From positions 183,697,548 to 183,761,547 of the forward strand of contig NC_064618.1 of NCBI RefSeq assembly GCF_023898315.1: DNA of 64,000 nucleotides, read 5' to 3'. Under the pieces are notes generated by a model. That model worked only from the letters and a program-made list of their open reading frames with translations. It did no database searches and was not told where the DNA came from. Of this stretch, positions 33,011-44,359 are shown piece after piece. Numbering within the stretch: position 1 is the first letter of the stretch; each line of letters starts with the position of its first letter. A program made the translations under genes and the position numbers. This DNA comes from Schistocerca nitens (Eukaryota > Arthropoda > Insecta > Orthoptera > Acrididae).

Positions 33011-36000
33011 CTCACCACGCACCACCGGTGACATGCATGTGTTATCCATGTGATTTTTTTTACAGTCTTCTTATGGACATTAGAATCGTGCCAGGGAAGG
33101 TTTGTGAAACACGTAACAGGAGAAATCACTGTTGTGCATAACTCATGATGGTTTGGATGCGTACTATAGACTTTCACCTGCAATTTGTTAACCAATGAGA
33201 CTTCTCTCCCTCTTAGGAATGAAATATACGTGATGGTTTTGTTTATAAAAGAACTTATTTTCTACTTCCACTCATGATTTACTTTAAATAAGGTGTGTGA
33301 TTAGACCAGTAGCACATTCCACTTTAATGTTCACTAGTAGCTCTCCAGATACATTTCATCAGGTAGTATATCCCAGTGTTGACCACACACCACACTACAG
33401 GTAACTAAGAGAGAAGATGTACACTGCGGGGTAACCCATGTATAGCACTTGGCAAAAAAGGAACAATGATTTTATCAAACAATTAAATCTTTCTGTAGTC
33501 CTAAAGTACCTTTGTATAGTTCTACCACCTCACAGCAGGAGGTAGAATAAAGAACATGCCATGTCAGTACGCATCTGGACATGAGCTAGGGGCTGAAGCT
33601 GTCATCTGGCTGTGAGTTTAATATACATTTAGCAGTGCTAGCAAGAAGTCTGTCAACACACGTCTCCATCCAGTGCCAGTGGATCTTGGCCGCCGCTGTA
33701 GTGGCCTGGTACGATGGTGCTACTCGTGGCGTATGGATGGTCTCAGAGGCCTGTTGGCAGTTTGATGATAGCCTTGGTGGACAGATGGACAGATGAGGGA
33801 GGGGGAGGTGGGTGATTGCGTGGTGTGGTGCGTGTACTGTGAGAAGACCAGAAGTGGGTAGCAATGTTTAAACTAATTAAACGCAAGTGCGTATCTCCAA
33901 AAATTCCTGTATTACTACACACTCCAGTGGCAGTTATTGGAGAACTACGCAGGTTACGCCAGTGAATCAGTGAACTATTAAGTTTTAAGCTTTGATCAAG
34001 TTGTCCAGTTCTGACAACTATCTGGATTACGCCACAGGGCTTCCCGTCATTTAACACATAGGTTAAGTGGGTTATTCAAAATTTCCCACTCTTTTTACAC
34101 AGGTTTGTCCACTGTGACGTCTCAGAGGTGGACTCATCTTAGGTAACCACGTTCGTTTGTGACATCATAGTGGATTGTCCCTAGTAGTTCTAAATTATAT
34201 TAATAAATATAACGAAACATCTGTCAACCATGTTGAGTCATAAATTATAGTGATAAAAATAATGATGCAAATATAGCTGCAGTCATGTATTATTAAGTCA
34301 GACATAGTGTGTCATAAGTTATAGCAATAAGGGTAATAAACTGGGTAATAGATTATAGTAATATAGCTTAAACTGACGTAAGGTAACATTCAATGTAGTA
34401 TACAGATAAAGGGAAAAGGGGAGAAATACTGATGGGAGGGGTTGAGAAGGGAGGACTGGGGGATGGGGGACGTTCAAAGTGACAGGTGCAGTTAGCTTAC
34501 ATAGGGGTCATACGTCATTATTCCAGGAGAGACCTACTACCACTAGTAATGCCTAGGTAAGGTATTTGGGAGGAGTTTTCGTATTTTCGTATTTTGATCG
34601 TGTAATGCTACGGAAATGTCTACCATTCTTGGATAAGAAAAAATCATTGACAGATTCACGAAGATACCGCTTTCAGCATTCAAAGTTACAGAGGAAATAT
34701 GCGATCAATATTCTGTCGAATGCTTCTGACCGAAAGCTCTTTGTTTCCTGATCTAAATTTCCACACACTCAGAGATGGTGTGATTTAACTCATTAATCAC
34801 ATTCGATTGCAACATAAAATTGAACTTTCATTTCTAGTATTTGTGTAGCAACTGTTTTACATGTATGTAATCGTAGAGTTGTCATATGGTTTAACTTTTC
34901 TCTGTTGGTTTGCTATTTAGAAATTACGTCTAACAATGCTAACACTGAACAGTTAGAGCCACACATGCCGTAAAAAGAATTGGTTTTGTTGGGTGCCATG
35001 ATCTAAAGCAAACAAATCTTATTTCATGGTACTGAACTGTTTTTATAAGTGTACACATGGCTTTAATTTTTCTTTTGGGGGTTATTTTTATTTATTTGCG
35101 TATGTTATTAAGCTTGCTACTGTTATTTTGTTTGGAAATACTTGTAGTATGACACGTTTCTGTTACGCTGTGTTATAATTAACAGGAATTAATTACAACA
35201 TTAAAATGAATAGATCAGTTTTCAGACACGTTTCTTGAACGCAATCGTGTTCTAGGTTAACATATGCCATGACGAATGATGTCGTTTAATATGCATAACA
35301 GTGACTTTCAATGTAATTTTCACTTTGGTAAAAGTTCGTAATTTTTGTTTCTTTCTTTCCCTTCTATTTTCATTTTAAATCTGATTAGCAAATGCTTCAC
35401 TTTCAGGTGCGAAACATACAGTATACTACCCAATGTTCCTCATTTGTTTCTTTCATTGCCAGCAAGGCAAATTAACAAAATCAAATCCTGAGGCAAAGCT
35501 GTTGACGTACACCTTAGAACAAACAACGAGCTGAAAGATTTCAGATGCAAACAAATACAATGTGCATAAATCTATATATTATTATGAAGCTCGAATATGT
35601 TTCATATTTCCTTAGGGTATTTAAGGTTTTGTCTGGTGCGCTTACTTGGAAGTATGGTTGTACTTTCAACCTCTGACGTAATATTTCCCAACATTTTGTA
35701 AGTAAAAACTAAATCGTTTGAGAACGAAGTTTTTTGTCATAATATCTTCAAAGTTCCGTTTTCTTGAGAAAGCATGTTTTTATTGTTTATAGGTTATAAT
35801 ACAAAGACCACCAAATAAAGCTCTTGCATCCTGATCAGACATGAATAGCCATTTACTTTAAAAGGAAACAATTGTGGTTAGGCTTTACCGCGACTGTAGT
35901 TGATATCGAATGAAACACGTTTATTGTAATCGGTCACTGGTTACTTATATTCACAACGCGTTTCGAAGCTTTTCACCTCACCATGTGTAGTTTAGTGGAT

Positions 36001-36480
36001 TAATTTCACACGTATGTGTTGTATTACGAGTTTGGGTAAACAGTGGCACTGTGTTCAGTTCCCACAGGCTGTATTTTTCTTTCATGTTACATCACATTAA
36101 CCATCACACTCTGTAAACACTAAAGGAGACAATGCCACAGATTACTCCAAAAACCTTCGAAACTCATTGTGGTAACAAACAAACTAAGACTGGTAATAGT
36201 ACACTTGTTGTTTCATTTGATGAAGAGCCTTGCTAACGAGAGCACTATCGCTTTCAAAAGAATCAATGGATTCAAGACATATGTTTTCTTTACGGTATTA
36301 ACAAAGCAGCTCGAGAAACGCTTTAACGTTACTCAGTACTAAGAAGTAGTCTCTTTACATTTTATTACCTGAATTGTCCTCTTTAAAATGTTGTACTGGT
36401 GTTTTTTGATTGTCTTCATGGTGATGTGGAGCAGAAATAATTGTCAGGAGAACTGTTCCACAAGCAAAGACTAACGGTTC
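33011..36480. other. Long stretch without recognisable genes
   Basis: AT-rich, low information. Near 34236-34366 a loose three-fold repetition is seen (AGTCATAAATTATAGTGATAA, GTCATAAGTTATAGCAATAA, GTAATAGATTATAGTAATA). At 33585-34060 two minus-strand frames of 92 and 104 codons show no domain. The rest shows nothing I can name except the module listed at 35915. Confidence 0.4.
35915..35992 (-). repeat. Penelope/hammerhead-like terminal module, weak
   Basis: Minus strand reads GGTGAGGTGAAAAGCTTCGAAACGCGTTGTGAATATAAG and, further on, AATAAACG. The GAAACGCG and AATAAA parts match the module at 19862-19918, but the CTGANGA part is not intact. Assignment rests on similarity of order only. Confidence 0.3.
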
Positions 36481-36489
36481 CAATTACTG

Positions 36490-37150
36490 TTTAACATCGT
36501 TTGTAGAGAGGTGCCATAGTACTGTTTCATTTCTATTCTAAGTAGCCTGTTTATATGTTTGTATGTTGGCAGCGCTTTAGACTGCATTAATAACATTGAC
36601 AGCGCTGGACGCCCTTGATAAGAGACTCTGTGGCTGGAAGGACTCGCAATTAGAAGTTAATAGTTAGCAGTGATGGAGGTCGAGGTGTTGTTGCGAACGG
36701 ACGGTCTGGACGAGTGTCCCTCATGGAGATTTAATATTGGATGCCCATGGATTGTAAAATGTGGGTAATGGAATTATTGACGATTATATAATTTTTGGAG
36801 CTGGATGTCACATGATTAAGATAAAAATCTGCCAAATACATTGTTTGCTCTGCAAAGAAATCCATCCTTTGCTAACCACATGCCTATTAGTAGTTAGAGC
36901 CTACATCTATTTACGTAGCCGGCTGTGTACTTGCTGTATTTGTTGTTGTTCGTGGCATGAAGACTTTCTGTGAGGTAAGTGACTTGTGAAATGTATGAGT
37001 TATTGTTAGGATTTCTTGTAATTCAGTGCCATTCTTTTGTGTTAATTAATAGATTGCGTTGCATTTGTATATTGTGGGTCACAAATGAATAAAATAAGTC
37101 TCAGTAGTATTTGTCGGGGGAAATTCTGTAGGTCAGTGTTGAAACGATGA
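36490..37150 (+). repeat. Probable dispersed repeat, class unknown
   Basis: Segments such as CTTGATAAGAGACTCTGTGGCTGGAAGGACTC, AGTAGTTAGAGCCTACATCTATTTACGTAGC and TTTCTGTGAGGTAAGTGACT feel familiar as a repeated orthopteran sequence (recollection). No second copy is present in this window, no coding frame beyond 70 codons exists, and no termini were located. Confidence 0.25.
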
Positions 37151-37292
37151 AGACAAACAAAGTGACAGTACGTTCAGTTTCACTCGGCATTTTTATAAGG
37201 TCCAATTTCATTGAGCAATTTAAGTAAAAACGTAGAAGTTTTACCTTCTCAGTTATTTCAGTCCAAGTAAAAATTTAGAAGTTTCACTATTT

Positions 37293-37500
37293 GGCCAGCC
37301 GCGGTGGCCGAGCGGTTCTACGCGCTTCAGTCCTGAACCACGCGACTGCTACGGTCGCAGGTTCGAATCCTGCCTCGGGCATGGATGTGTGTGATGTCCT
37401 TCGGTTAGTTAGGTTTAAGTAGTTCGAAGTTCTAGGGGACTGATGGCCTAAGATGTTAAGTCCCATAGTTCTCAGAGCCATTTGAACCATTTTTTTAACC
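37293..37500 (+). mobile_element. SINE family A, full length
   Basis: Head GGCCAGCCGCGGTGGCCGAGCGG, B-box GGTTCGAATCC, tail CCATTTGAACCATTTTTTTAACC. Flanks AAGTTTCACTATTT (37279-37292) and AAGTTGCACTATTT (37501-37514), a 14-bp duplication with one mismatch. Confidence 0.93.
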
Positions 37501-37514
37501 AAGTTGCACTATTT

Positions 37515-38029
37515 ACAAATGACTGTTTCATGTGCACTAAACGTAACTATTTGTAGTTTTTTCTTACGTTGCATTAGCTCGAAAAATTATTCTCTATAAA
37601 AGATTATTTACTAACGTGCCGACGACGACAAAATCGTTAAAGATGGAGCACAAGCTCGGATTGAGGGTGGATGCGAAATGAAATCAGCAACCTCATCCAT
37701 GATACACCTAAAGATGACTGTGACGTAGATTCCAACCGTCGTTTTCTCAAATGCCAGTCCAGTGTCTTACCACAGTGTTGCTCTGCTCCGTAATCATTTG
37801 CAGTAGTAATTTGTGGCCATCGGTCTTCTGTCTGGTTCGATGTGGCCCATCAGGAATTACTCTCCTTAGTTAAACTCTTCATCTAAGGGAATCACTTGCA
37901 CCAAACGTCATTAATTATGTGTATGATATATACTAATCTCTGAATTTCCCTACAGTTTCAACTCTCTAAAGCTTCTTCCAGCAGCATGGAAAATATTATC
38001 TGATATCTTAACATACTGGGGACGGACAA
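37515..38029. other. No recognised gene
   Basis: Between SINE and Tc1 relic. No motif or terminus seen. Confidence 0.4.
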
Positions 38030-38930
38030 AAATCTGGAAACCCAGGTTCATGCATTTTGTTTGAGCTAAGTGAATTAGAACGTGGCGAAATTGCTGGTGC
38101 TCATATGACTGCTTGCGTAAGCAACGGAGCCGAAGTTTTTGGTGTTTTCCAAGGAACTATATCGAATATTTATACAGCATACGGGGAAAGTGGGCAGAAA
38201 TCATCCACTAATTCACAAATCTGACGAAAGTGATCGTGACGCAAGGTCACATAAGCGGATTGTGACAAAAAATAAGACGACGATAGCAGCAAAAGTCGCT
38301 GCAGAACTCAATGTTGCACATGAAAACATGTCAGTACTAAAAGAACACGAAAGGAGCTCCATAAGCAGGGAATTGGAGGGCAAGCTGGAATTACATACCC
38401 ACTCATCAGTGATGCAAATGTCCATAACTGAAAATGTAACGCGGAAGCCATAATACCTGGACTAGAGGGCAGTGAAGGAACATCATTTGGTCTTTTCTGT
38501 TTCCAAATTCTGGCCGAGTTTAAGTTCCAACAGTGAAACTTGGCGGGTAGGTAGTTGTTGATTTAGGCTCCATGTTACTCCGTAAGGTCACATTATGATC
38601 AAGGATTACGTGACCGTTTTGGGTGATCACGTCCATCCCGTGGTACCAAGTTCGTCTCCCAACGGTGTAGCTACGTTGCACGGCGGTAGGGTGCCTGTTG
38701 ATTTAACTCGCATCATCCAGGACTGGTTTTGTGAGCATAAAAATAATTAGTCGCATCTCCTTTCCCTATCACCATCCTTTATTGAGCCTTTGTGGTCTAC
38801 TTTGAGGCGAATTCTGACTGACCGCTATAACCTCCATCATCGTTCTCTGAACTTACGATTACTTGCCATAGATATTGTTTGAACGTGCCACTGTTTTGCA
38901 GGAAGATTCAATTGAAAACGCACAGGCAAG
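38030..38930 (+). pseudogene. Tc1-type transposase relic
   Basis: Plus-strand pieces: FELSELERGEIAGAHMTACV (helix-turn-helix start), KKNKTTIAAKVAAELNVAHE-type remnants, then a long garbled core. The C-terminal block is LSPSFIEPLWSTLRRILTDR (catalytic Glu region, S-P-x-x-I-E-P-L-W), ending LHHRSLNLR. The two catalytic Asp blocks cannot be placed with confidence. Terminal repeats are not recognised. The family differs from the other Tc1 copies here by its I-E-P-L-W block. Confidence 0.62.
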
Positions 38931-38934
38931 TATT

Positions 38935-39350
38935 TATCCATTCTGACTGGAAGCTGTTTGGAATGCCAACGGTTTTCCTACACCGTTTTAGGCATGGCAA
39001 TGTTTTGTGTTTGTGGTATTTCCACATCTTTATCCATCCCCCAATGGCCCCTCATTCTGTCCTTTCTTTTGTCAATGTTTGCCAGATTTTTCTTTTCATC
39101 TATTCATCTTATCACTAAAACTAATTCCCTTTATAGAAGGACACAGAACGAACGATCACGCAAAAGGATAGACTCACGTAGTCTACAGTGATGCGACTAG
39201 TAACTGTGCTACATATTTCTGTAGGTAATATGTTAAAAGTTGCATGCTCCATGGCAAGGTCGAACATTTGTTTGCTTGTTTGTTTCGACTTTACAACAAA
39301 ATATTATTACCTGATTTTCTACAGGACCTGTGAGCTCTTTCATTCCCTGA
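38935..39350. other. No recognised gene
   Basis: AT-rich spacer. The frames at 38879-39118 and 38958-39191 overlap in different registers and carry no motif. Confidence 0.4.
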
Positions 39351-39351
39351 T

Positions 39352-40908
39352 GTATATGTAGTTGCAAACAACGATGTATAGTAACGATTTTTAGGTGCAC
39401 TGCATTCAGGTAACAACAATTTTCAGCTCACAATTGTATCCAGCTTGTGCAGCTTTAAGCCTGATTGGTTTTTACGGAAAAGTAGTGAATCCGTCGTGAT
39501 CCCCGAATTCGCTTCGGAAGCGTATCGAAATGACATTCATTGAAGAGCCAAAGAAGCTGGTAGACCTGCACAAAATCGAGTAGGGCCCCCAGCGAGCACG
39601 CAGAAGTGCTCCAACATGACGTGCCATGGATCCGGCTAATATCTGAAGTACTGCTGGAGCGAAACGACACCATGAATCCTGCAAGGCTGTCCATAAATCA
39701 GTAAGAGTACGAGGGATGGAGATCTCTTCTCAACAGCACATTGTAAGACGTCCCAGATATGTCCAATAATGTTCATTTCTGGGGAGTTATGTGGCCAGCG
39801 AATGTGTTTAAATTCAGAAGAGTGTTCCTGGAGCCACTCTGTAGCAATTATGGAGGTGTGGGATGGTGCATTCTCCTCCTGGAATTGCCCAAGTCCGTCG
39901 GAATGCACAATGGGCTTGAATGGAAGCAGGTGATCAGACAGGATGCTTACATACGTGTCACCGGTGAGAATCGTATCTAGACATGTCAGGGACGAGGGGT
40001 CCCCTGCTGACATACAGCGCCCATGGATCCATGACGTTGTCTGCATACCAGGACACGTCTACCCGCTCGTTACAATTTGAAACGAAACTCATCCGACTAG
40101 GCAACATGTTTCCAGTCATCAACTGTCCAATGTCGGTGTGGGCGGGCCCTGGCGAGTAGTAAAGCTTTGTGTCCTGCAGTCATCAACGCCACACGGGTGG
40201 GCCTTCGATTCCGAAAGCCTATATCGATGACATTTCTTTGAATGGTTCGCACGCTGACATTTCTTGATGGCCCTGCATTGAAATCTACAGCAGTTTGCGG
40301 AAAGGTTGCACTTGTGTCAAGTTGAACGATTCTCTTCAGTTGTTGTTGGTCCCGTTCTTGCAGGATCTTTTTCCGGCAGCAGCGATGTCGGAGATGTGAT
40401 GTTTCAGCGGATTCCCGATATTCACGGTACACTCGGGAAATGGTTGTACGGGAAAATCCCCACTTCATTGCTACATCGAAGATGCTGTGTCCCTTCGTTC
40501 GTGCGCCTACTATAACACTACGTTCAAAGTCATTTAAATCCTGATAATGCGCCAGTGTAGCAGCAGTAACCCATCTAACAACTGCGGCAGACACTTGTTG
40601 TCTTAGACAGGCGTTGCCGACCGCAGCTCGGTATTTTGTCTATTTACATATCTCTGTATTTGAATACGCATGCCTATACCAGTTTCTTTGGCGCTTCAGT
40701 GTATGTATTTGCTAACAACGATGTATAGCAACGATTTGTACGCCCGCTACATTCGGTTAATTCCCATTTTCAGCTCGCAGTTGTTTCCAGCTACTGCAGT
40801 TTTAAGCCTGACTGGTTTTTCCGAGAAGTAGTAAACCCGTCGTGTCCCCTGAATTCGCTTCGGAAGCACAGCTATACGATATAGCTACGTCGTAGTGAAA
40901 TGTTGTTA
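39352..40908. repeat. Direct duplication of about 185 bp flanking a Tc1
   Basis: The first unit is 39352-39537 and the second 40702-40908. Shared landmarks are AACAACGATGTATAG(T/C)AACGATTT, TTTCAGCTC(A/G)CA(A/G)TTGT, TTTAAGCCTGA(T/C)TGGTTTTT and GAATTCGCTTCGGAAG. The second unit has an extra block (CACAGCTATACGATATAGCTACG) near its end. The Tc1 at 39538-40701 lies exactly at the junction. Confidence 0.85.
39538..40701 (-). pseudogene. Tc1-type element with TIRs, dead transposase
   Basis: Right end reversed CACTGAAGCGCCAAAGAAACTGG, with TA at 40702-40703. Left end CATTGAAGAGCCAAAGAAGCTGG. The minus-strand frame starts MSAAVVRWVTAATLAHYQDL and includes NDFERSVIVGARTKGHSIF, KWGFSRTTISRVYREYRE, SVRTIQRNVIDIGFRNRRPT and HRHWTVDDWKHVA. 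A shift then reveals SDEFRFKL (first Asp kept). The second block is FQEENAPSH (Asp to Glu) and the last is MNIIGHIWD (Glu to Gly), so two catalytic residues are lost. Same family as 27910-29058. The N-terminal 165 codons are uninterrupted here. Confidence 0.9.
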
Positions 40909-40909
40909 G

Positions 40910-41253
40910 CGGTCTTGCGTTAAGCCCGGTCAATAGGCGTGCTACGGCAGTATCAGGATGGTGGAAGTGGTCGAATGTATTAACCCGTGTCAGTCAATAC
41001 GTACCCAACAGAGCTGTGATTTGATCAGTGTATTTAAAGCACTTCCTTTACAAAACGTGTTTGACTGTCCGCAAGTACTCTTAACGTAAATATGATTGTA
41101 CGACTGAAAGGATTGCGTATGATGAATCCGTTCAGGTCAAATAGTTGATTAACGGTCTGATATCCTTAGAGTACTAAAATGTAATCGGCCAGTTTCATGT
41201 AATAATTCCAATTTCCAATAGCAGGTAGTCCCTTTCCTAAACAGCCGCTCACG
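40910..41253. other. No recognised gene
   Basis: Spacer between the duplication and the SINE at 41265. Nothing identifiable. Confidence 0.4.
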
Positions 41254-41264
41254 TGTACTTTGCT

Positions 41265-41458
41265 GCCGGCCGGAGTGGCCGAGCGGTTAAAGGCGCTACA
41301 GTCTGGAACCGCACGACCGCTACGGTCGCAGGTTCGAATCCTGCCTCGGGCATGGATGTGTGTGCTGACCTTAGGTTAGTTAGGTTTAAGTAGTTCTAAG
41401 TTCTAGGGGACTTATGACCACAGCAGTTGAGTCCCATAGTGCTCAGAGCCATTTTTTT
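41265..41458 (+). mobile_element. SINE family A, full length
   Basis: Head GCCGGCCGGAGTGGCCGAGCGG, B-box GGTTCGAATCC, tail GAGCCATTTTTTTTG. Perfect 11-bp duplication TGTACTTTGCT at 41254-41264 and 41459-41469. Confidence 0.94.
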
Positions 41459-41639
41459 TGTACTTTGCTCCTAATCAGTGTGACATCAATGGAAAATTAT
41501 TTCATTCAACAGTTATTATGCAAAGACATGCTGGAAAGCTGCTATAAAAATCTGACTATGAGAAAGACGGCACCAGTTGTAGCATTTAGTTGGGAAGGGG
41601 TGCACTGAACTCTTAACTACTCTGCGCCAAGCCGAGTCC

Positions 41640-41800
41640 TCTGCTTCTGGGACAATGTGGTCGCGTCTTGCTAACTGCAGGAGCTGCTTGCTCTTGGCTT
41701 ATGCGAGGTAACAGTCGGGGATGGTACCTTCTGGTCACTCTAAAATGTATTGCTATCTTGCGCCAGTTGAAGGGAGAGCTGCTCAACAGACAAATTTGAA
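41640..41800 (+). repeat. Dispersed repeat segment B, first copy
   Basis: GTCTTGCTAACTGCAGGAGCTGCTTGC...GAGGTAACAGTCGGGGATGG and ...GAGAGCTGCTC match 44175-44290 (ACTTGCTAACTGTAGGAGCAACTTGTC...AAGGTAACAGTCGGGGATGT, GAGAGCTGCTC). It appears here without segment A, which lies further right at 42371. See the findings for the permuted order. Confidence 0.7.
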
Positions 41801-42289
41801 CGCAAAGGTTGTTGAGTGATCATTAGGGCAGCTGCTCTCAGTTCATTTTGGTCAACGGCGCAGGGCCAACACGTAAGCAGTTTCTCCATGAGGCGAGACC
41901 TTGTCATTACTTACTTTGCTTACAGCCTTTTTTAAGCTACTTCTTGGGGCTACTAGCTGTGGAAGAGGAATGTGTTGGTTCTATCTTTTCTGTAGAATCT
42001 GTGCGTGTGTGCGCGCGCCTGTATCCAGTTTGGCTTCAAGTTTCCCTTTGGCCACAGAGAGGTTCTTATTTTAACATAACGGAAATGGTTTTGGTATGTC
42101 AGTTTCAAGTACGCCCGCACTGCTAAAAGCATCAAAAAACTACTTTTATTTGTTATTTTGTTGTAATTTTTTTTTTTTTTGTATTGAATGACCTTGTCAG
42201 CAAGCAGTTAACTTATCCCTTGCGAGACACAATATACAAAATATCCACTATTGATGTTATTTGTTTTATGGGCACAAGAGCTTGGTCCA

Positions 42290-42460
42290 AGACGTAATTC
42301 TTCGTATAACATTTCGTCTTCCAGTGCTGGGGACATCATCAGACGTTTTAGTGCCGGAAAACTCAATTACACTCTCAAAGAAGCTCAGCAACTGTTTATA
42401 ATTATGTGACGATGCCTGGCGTTATCAGGCCGCAGAGAGTCGAACCGAAATATGTTATGG
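42290..42460 (-). repeat. Hammerhead-like motif plus repeat segment A
   Basis: Minus strand 42342-42312 reads CTGATGATGTCCCCAGCACTGGAAGACGAAAT. The invariant core CTGATGA...GAAA is complete, with a TGTC/GAC(G) stem between the two halves. Upstream on that strand (42371-42445) lies segment A, shared with 44093-44165 (CTCAAAGAAGCTCAG...CTGTTTATAATTATGT(G/A)ACGAT...TTATCAGGCCGCAGAGA). Penelope-like elements are known to carry hammerhead motifs in their terminal repeats, but no Penelope RT is visible here. Confidence 0.55.
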
Positions 42461-42461
42461 A

Positions 42462-43140
42462 GCTTGTAGGGGTTAGTGTCGCTTTTTTTATTTGATACTA
42501 AGACCTGGAACTTTTCTAATTTTCATTCTTTTTCTTTTCTGTTAAAGTTGTTTTTGTACTTTCGAATTTCTATGGCCTCTCTGTAAATCCTCGCATAGTA
42601 ATACACAACAGTATGTGTTTGTAAAATGTGCAGGACACGTATCCCTCCTGCAAGTAAGCACACAATCTGGAGTTGATTGTTTGAAGGACGAATGATATTT
42701 AATGCCGTTCTCTTCAGAAAACTACACCGCACAGCAACACTCCCTTAAGCAGAATCCTCCCCCAGCTTTCACCTTCTCACCCGTATTTCCGGATACTGCT
42801 AAGAAGTCTGCGTTTCGTGAACTTGTTTTATTTAAATTTCCGTAACAGGACGTGCGCGTAAGCATTTTCACTGCCTGACGAGTACCATAAGGAATTTGTC
42901 AAAGTAAATACACATTCATCATCGTCGAGTACTTGCACATCACAAGAAACTGGCAATCGTGGAAAAGATCCGAACGCTAAACAATCGATCAATTCGTTTC
43001 TCCTCTATACTCTGCGTTTACTTCTCAAGCGTTAATCGCCATAAGCTGGTACATCCATATGGAGAGTGAAATAAAAGTCATAATTCGTCATCATACGTAG
43101 ATACATTTAGAGCAACGATCCGATAGGATGTCCCGCAACA
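42462..43140. other. No recognised gene
   Basis: AT-rich spacer. The minus-strand frame at 42523-42732 shows no domain. Confidence 0.4.
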
Positions 43141-43155
43141 GTATTTACTGATCAG

Positions 43156-43411
43156 TCCGCCTGCTTAGCTGGGTGGTAACGTGTTCGCCTCCCATGCAAG
43201 TGGGCCCGGGTTCGATTCCTGGCCGGGTTGGAGGTTTTGCCCGCTCGGGGACTGGGTGTTGTGTTTTCCTCATCATCGTTTCATCCTCACCACCGGCGCG
43301 CAAGTCGCCCAATGTGGCGTCGAATGCAATAAGACTTGCACTTGGCGGCCGAACTTCGCCGAATAGCGGCCACCCGGCCAACGATGCCTTACGCTCATTT
43401 CCATTTTTTTT
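43156..43411 (+). mobile_element. tRNA-headed SINE (family B), full length
   Basis: Head CCGCCTGCTTAGCTGGGTGGTAACGTG (A-box TAGCTGGGTGGTAACG), B-box GGGTTCGATTCCTGGCC, body GGTTTTGCCCGCTCGGGGACTGGGTGTTGTG with a GC-rich 3' part ending CATTTCCATTTTTTTT. Perfect 14-bp duplication TATTTACTGATCAG at 43142-43155 and 43412-43425. The frames on either strand are by-products. Confidence 0.94.
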
Positions 43412-43784
43412 TATTTACTGATCAGGAAAGACCGAAAGAACTATTGTGGTCAAATTACAACTTCAACGATATCGTCACGTAAGTAATTTGTATACAAACG
43501 ATAAATACCACGTAGGGATTTTTTTAAATCGGTAGGTATATGTAAAATAACCATACCTTACATGTTTCAGCTTGTTCAGTTACATACCTTATATGGCAGT
43601 TAATCAATAATGTTCTCAGTATGATAGGGTAACAAAAGAAAGTGCACCCACAATATTCGCGTGAGAGACGTAGTCGCGTGTTTAGTGGCGACGCGACATG
43701 CTGACATGTGTTGTCTGCACAGTCTTTCTTAAAGGGTATCATAGCACTAAAAACAAAATTTAAAATAAGCAATACTTCAGGCTT

Positions 43785-44040
43785 GCCAACGGCCTTGCCG
43801 CAGTGTTAACACCGGTTTTCGACAGATCACAAAAGTTAAGCGCTGTCAGGCTTGGGTAACACTTGGCTGGGTGACCGTCATGATCAGCCGAGCGCTGTTG
43901 TCAAGACCTGTTGAGACCTATTGACGACTACCTGATCGACAAGTATCGGCTCCGGTAACAAAAACTAACAACATGCCCCTCCATATCGGCATCCAGTGGC
44001 GCCTAACAGCTGAAGGTTACAAGGCGGTCGGTGCGCACCG
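43785..44040 (+). mobile_element. 5S-rRNA-derived SINE (SINE3-type)
   Basis: 43785-43903 is colinear with 5S rRNA: GCCAACGGCC at the start, ACAGATCACAAAAGTTAAGCGCTGTCAGGC (box A region), GGTAACACTTGGCTGGGTGACCGTC (intermediate element and box C), then GAGCGCTGTTG. It continues beyond the 5S end into unrelated body sequence (GACCTGTTGAGACC...GGTTACAAGGCGGTCGGTGCGCACCG). Substitutions in paired stems and the extra body argue against a functional 5S gene. 5S-headed SINEs form a known class (SINE3). No clean target duplication was found. Confidence 0.82.
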
Positions 44041-44092
44041 ACAATATATACCAGGTAGGGATTTTTTAAGTCGGAAGCCGTAAATAAAATAT

Positions 44093-44350
44093 CCATTACA
44101 CCCTCAAAGAAGCTCAGCCAGCCGAACTGTTTATAATTATGTAACGATTCGCGACTTTATCAGGCCGCAGAGATTCTAACTTGCTAACTGTAGGAGCAAC
44201 TTGTCCGTGGGTTATCCAAGGTAACAGTCGGGGATGTCCCTTCAGGTCACTCCCAACTGAGCTGGTATCTTGAGGCAGCTGCGTCGAGAGCTGCTCTTGA
44301 ACGGCGAAGAAATTGTACAGTGTCAGTGTCGTCCTTGGACGGAACGCTTT
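44093..44350 (+). repeat. Dispersed repeat segments A and B in order
   Basis: Segment A (44093-44165, matching 42371-42445) is followed directly by segment B (44170-44290, matching 41655-41800), giving the intact order A-B. A related flank, TACCA(C/G)GTAGGGATTTTTTTAA, occurs at 43505 and 44050, on either side of the 5S-derived SINE. The minus-strand frame of 111 codons here has no recognisable domain. Confidence 0.65.
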
Positions 44351-44359
44351 TGGCGTAAC

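Noticed and set aside
39455-40908. LTR retrotransposon, because of the flanking direct repeats
   Set aside because: The interior is a Tc1 element with its own TIRs. There is no gag, protease or RT, and the units lack TG...CA ends.
43785-43903. Functional 5S rRNA gene
   Set aside because: Substitutions in conserved stems and a non-5S extension show a SINE head.
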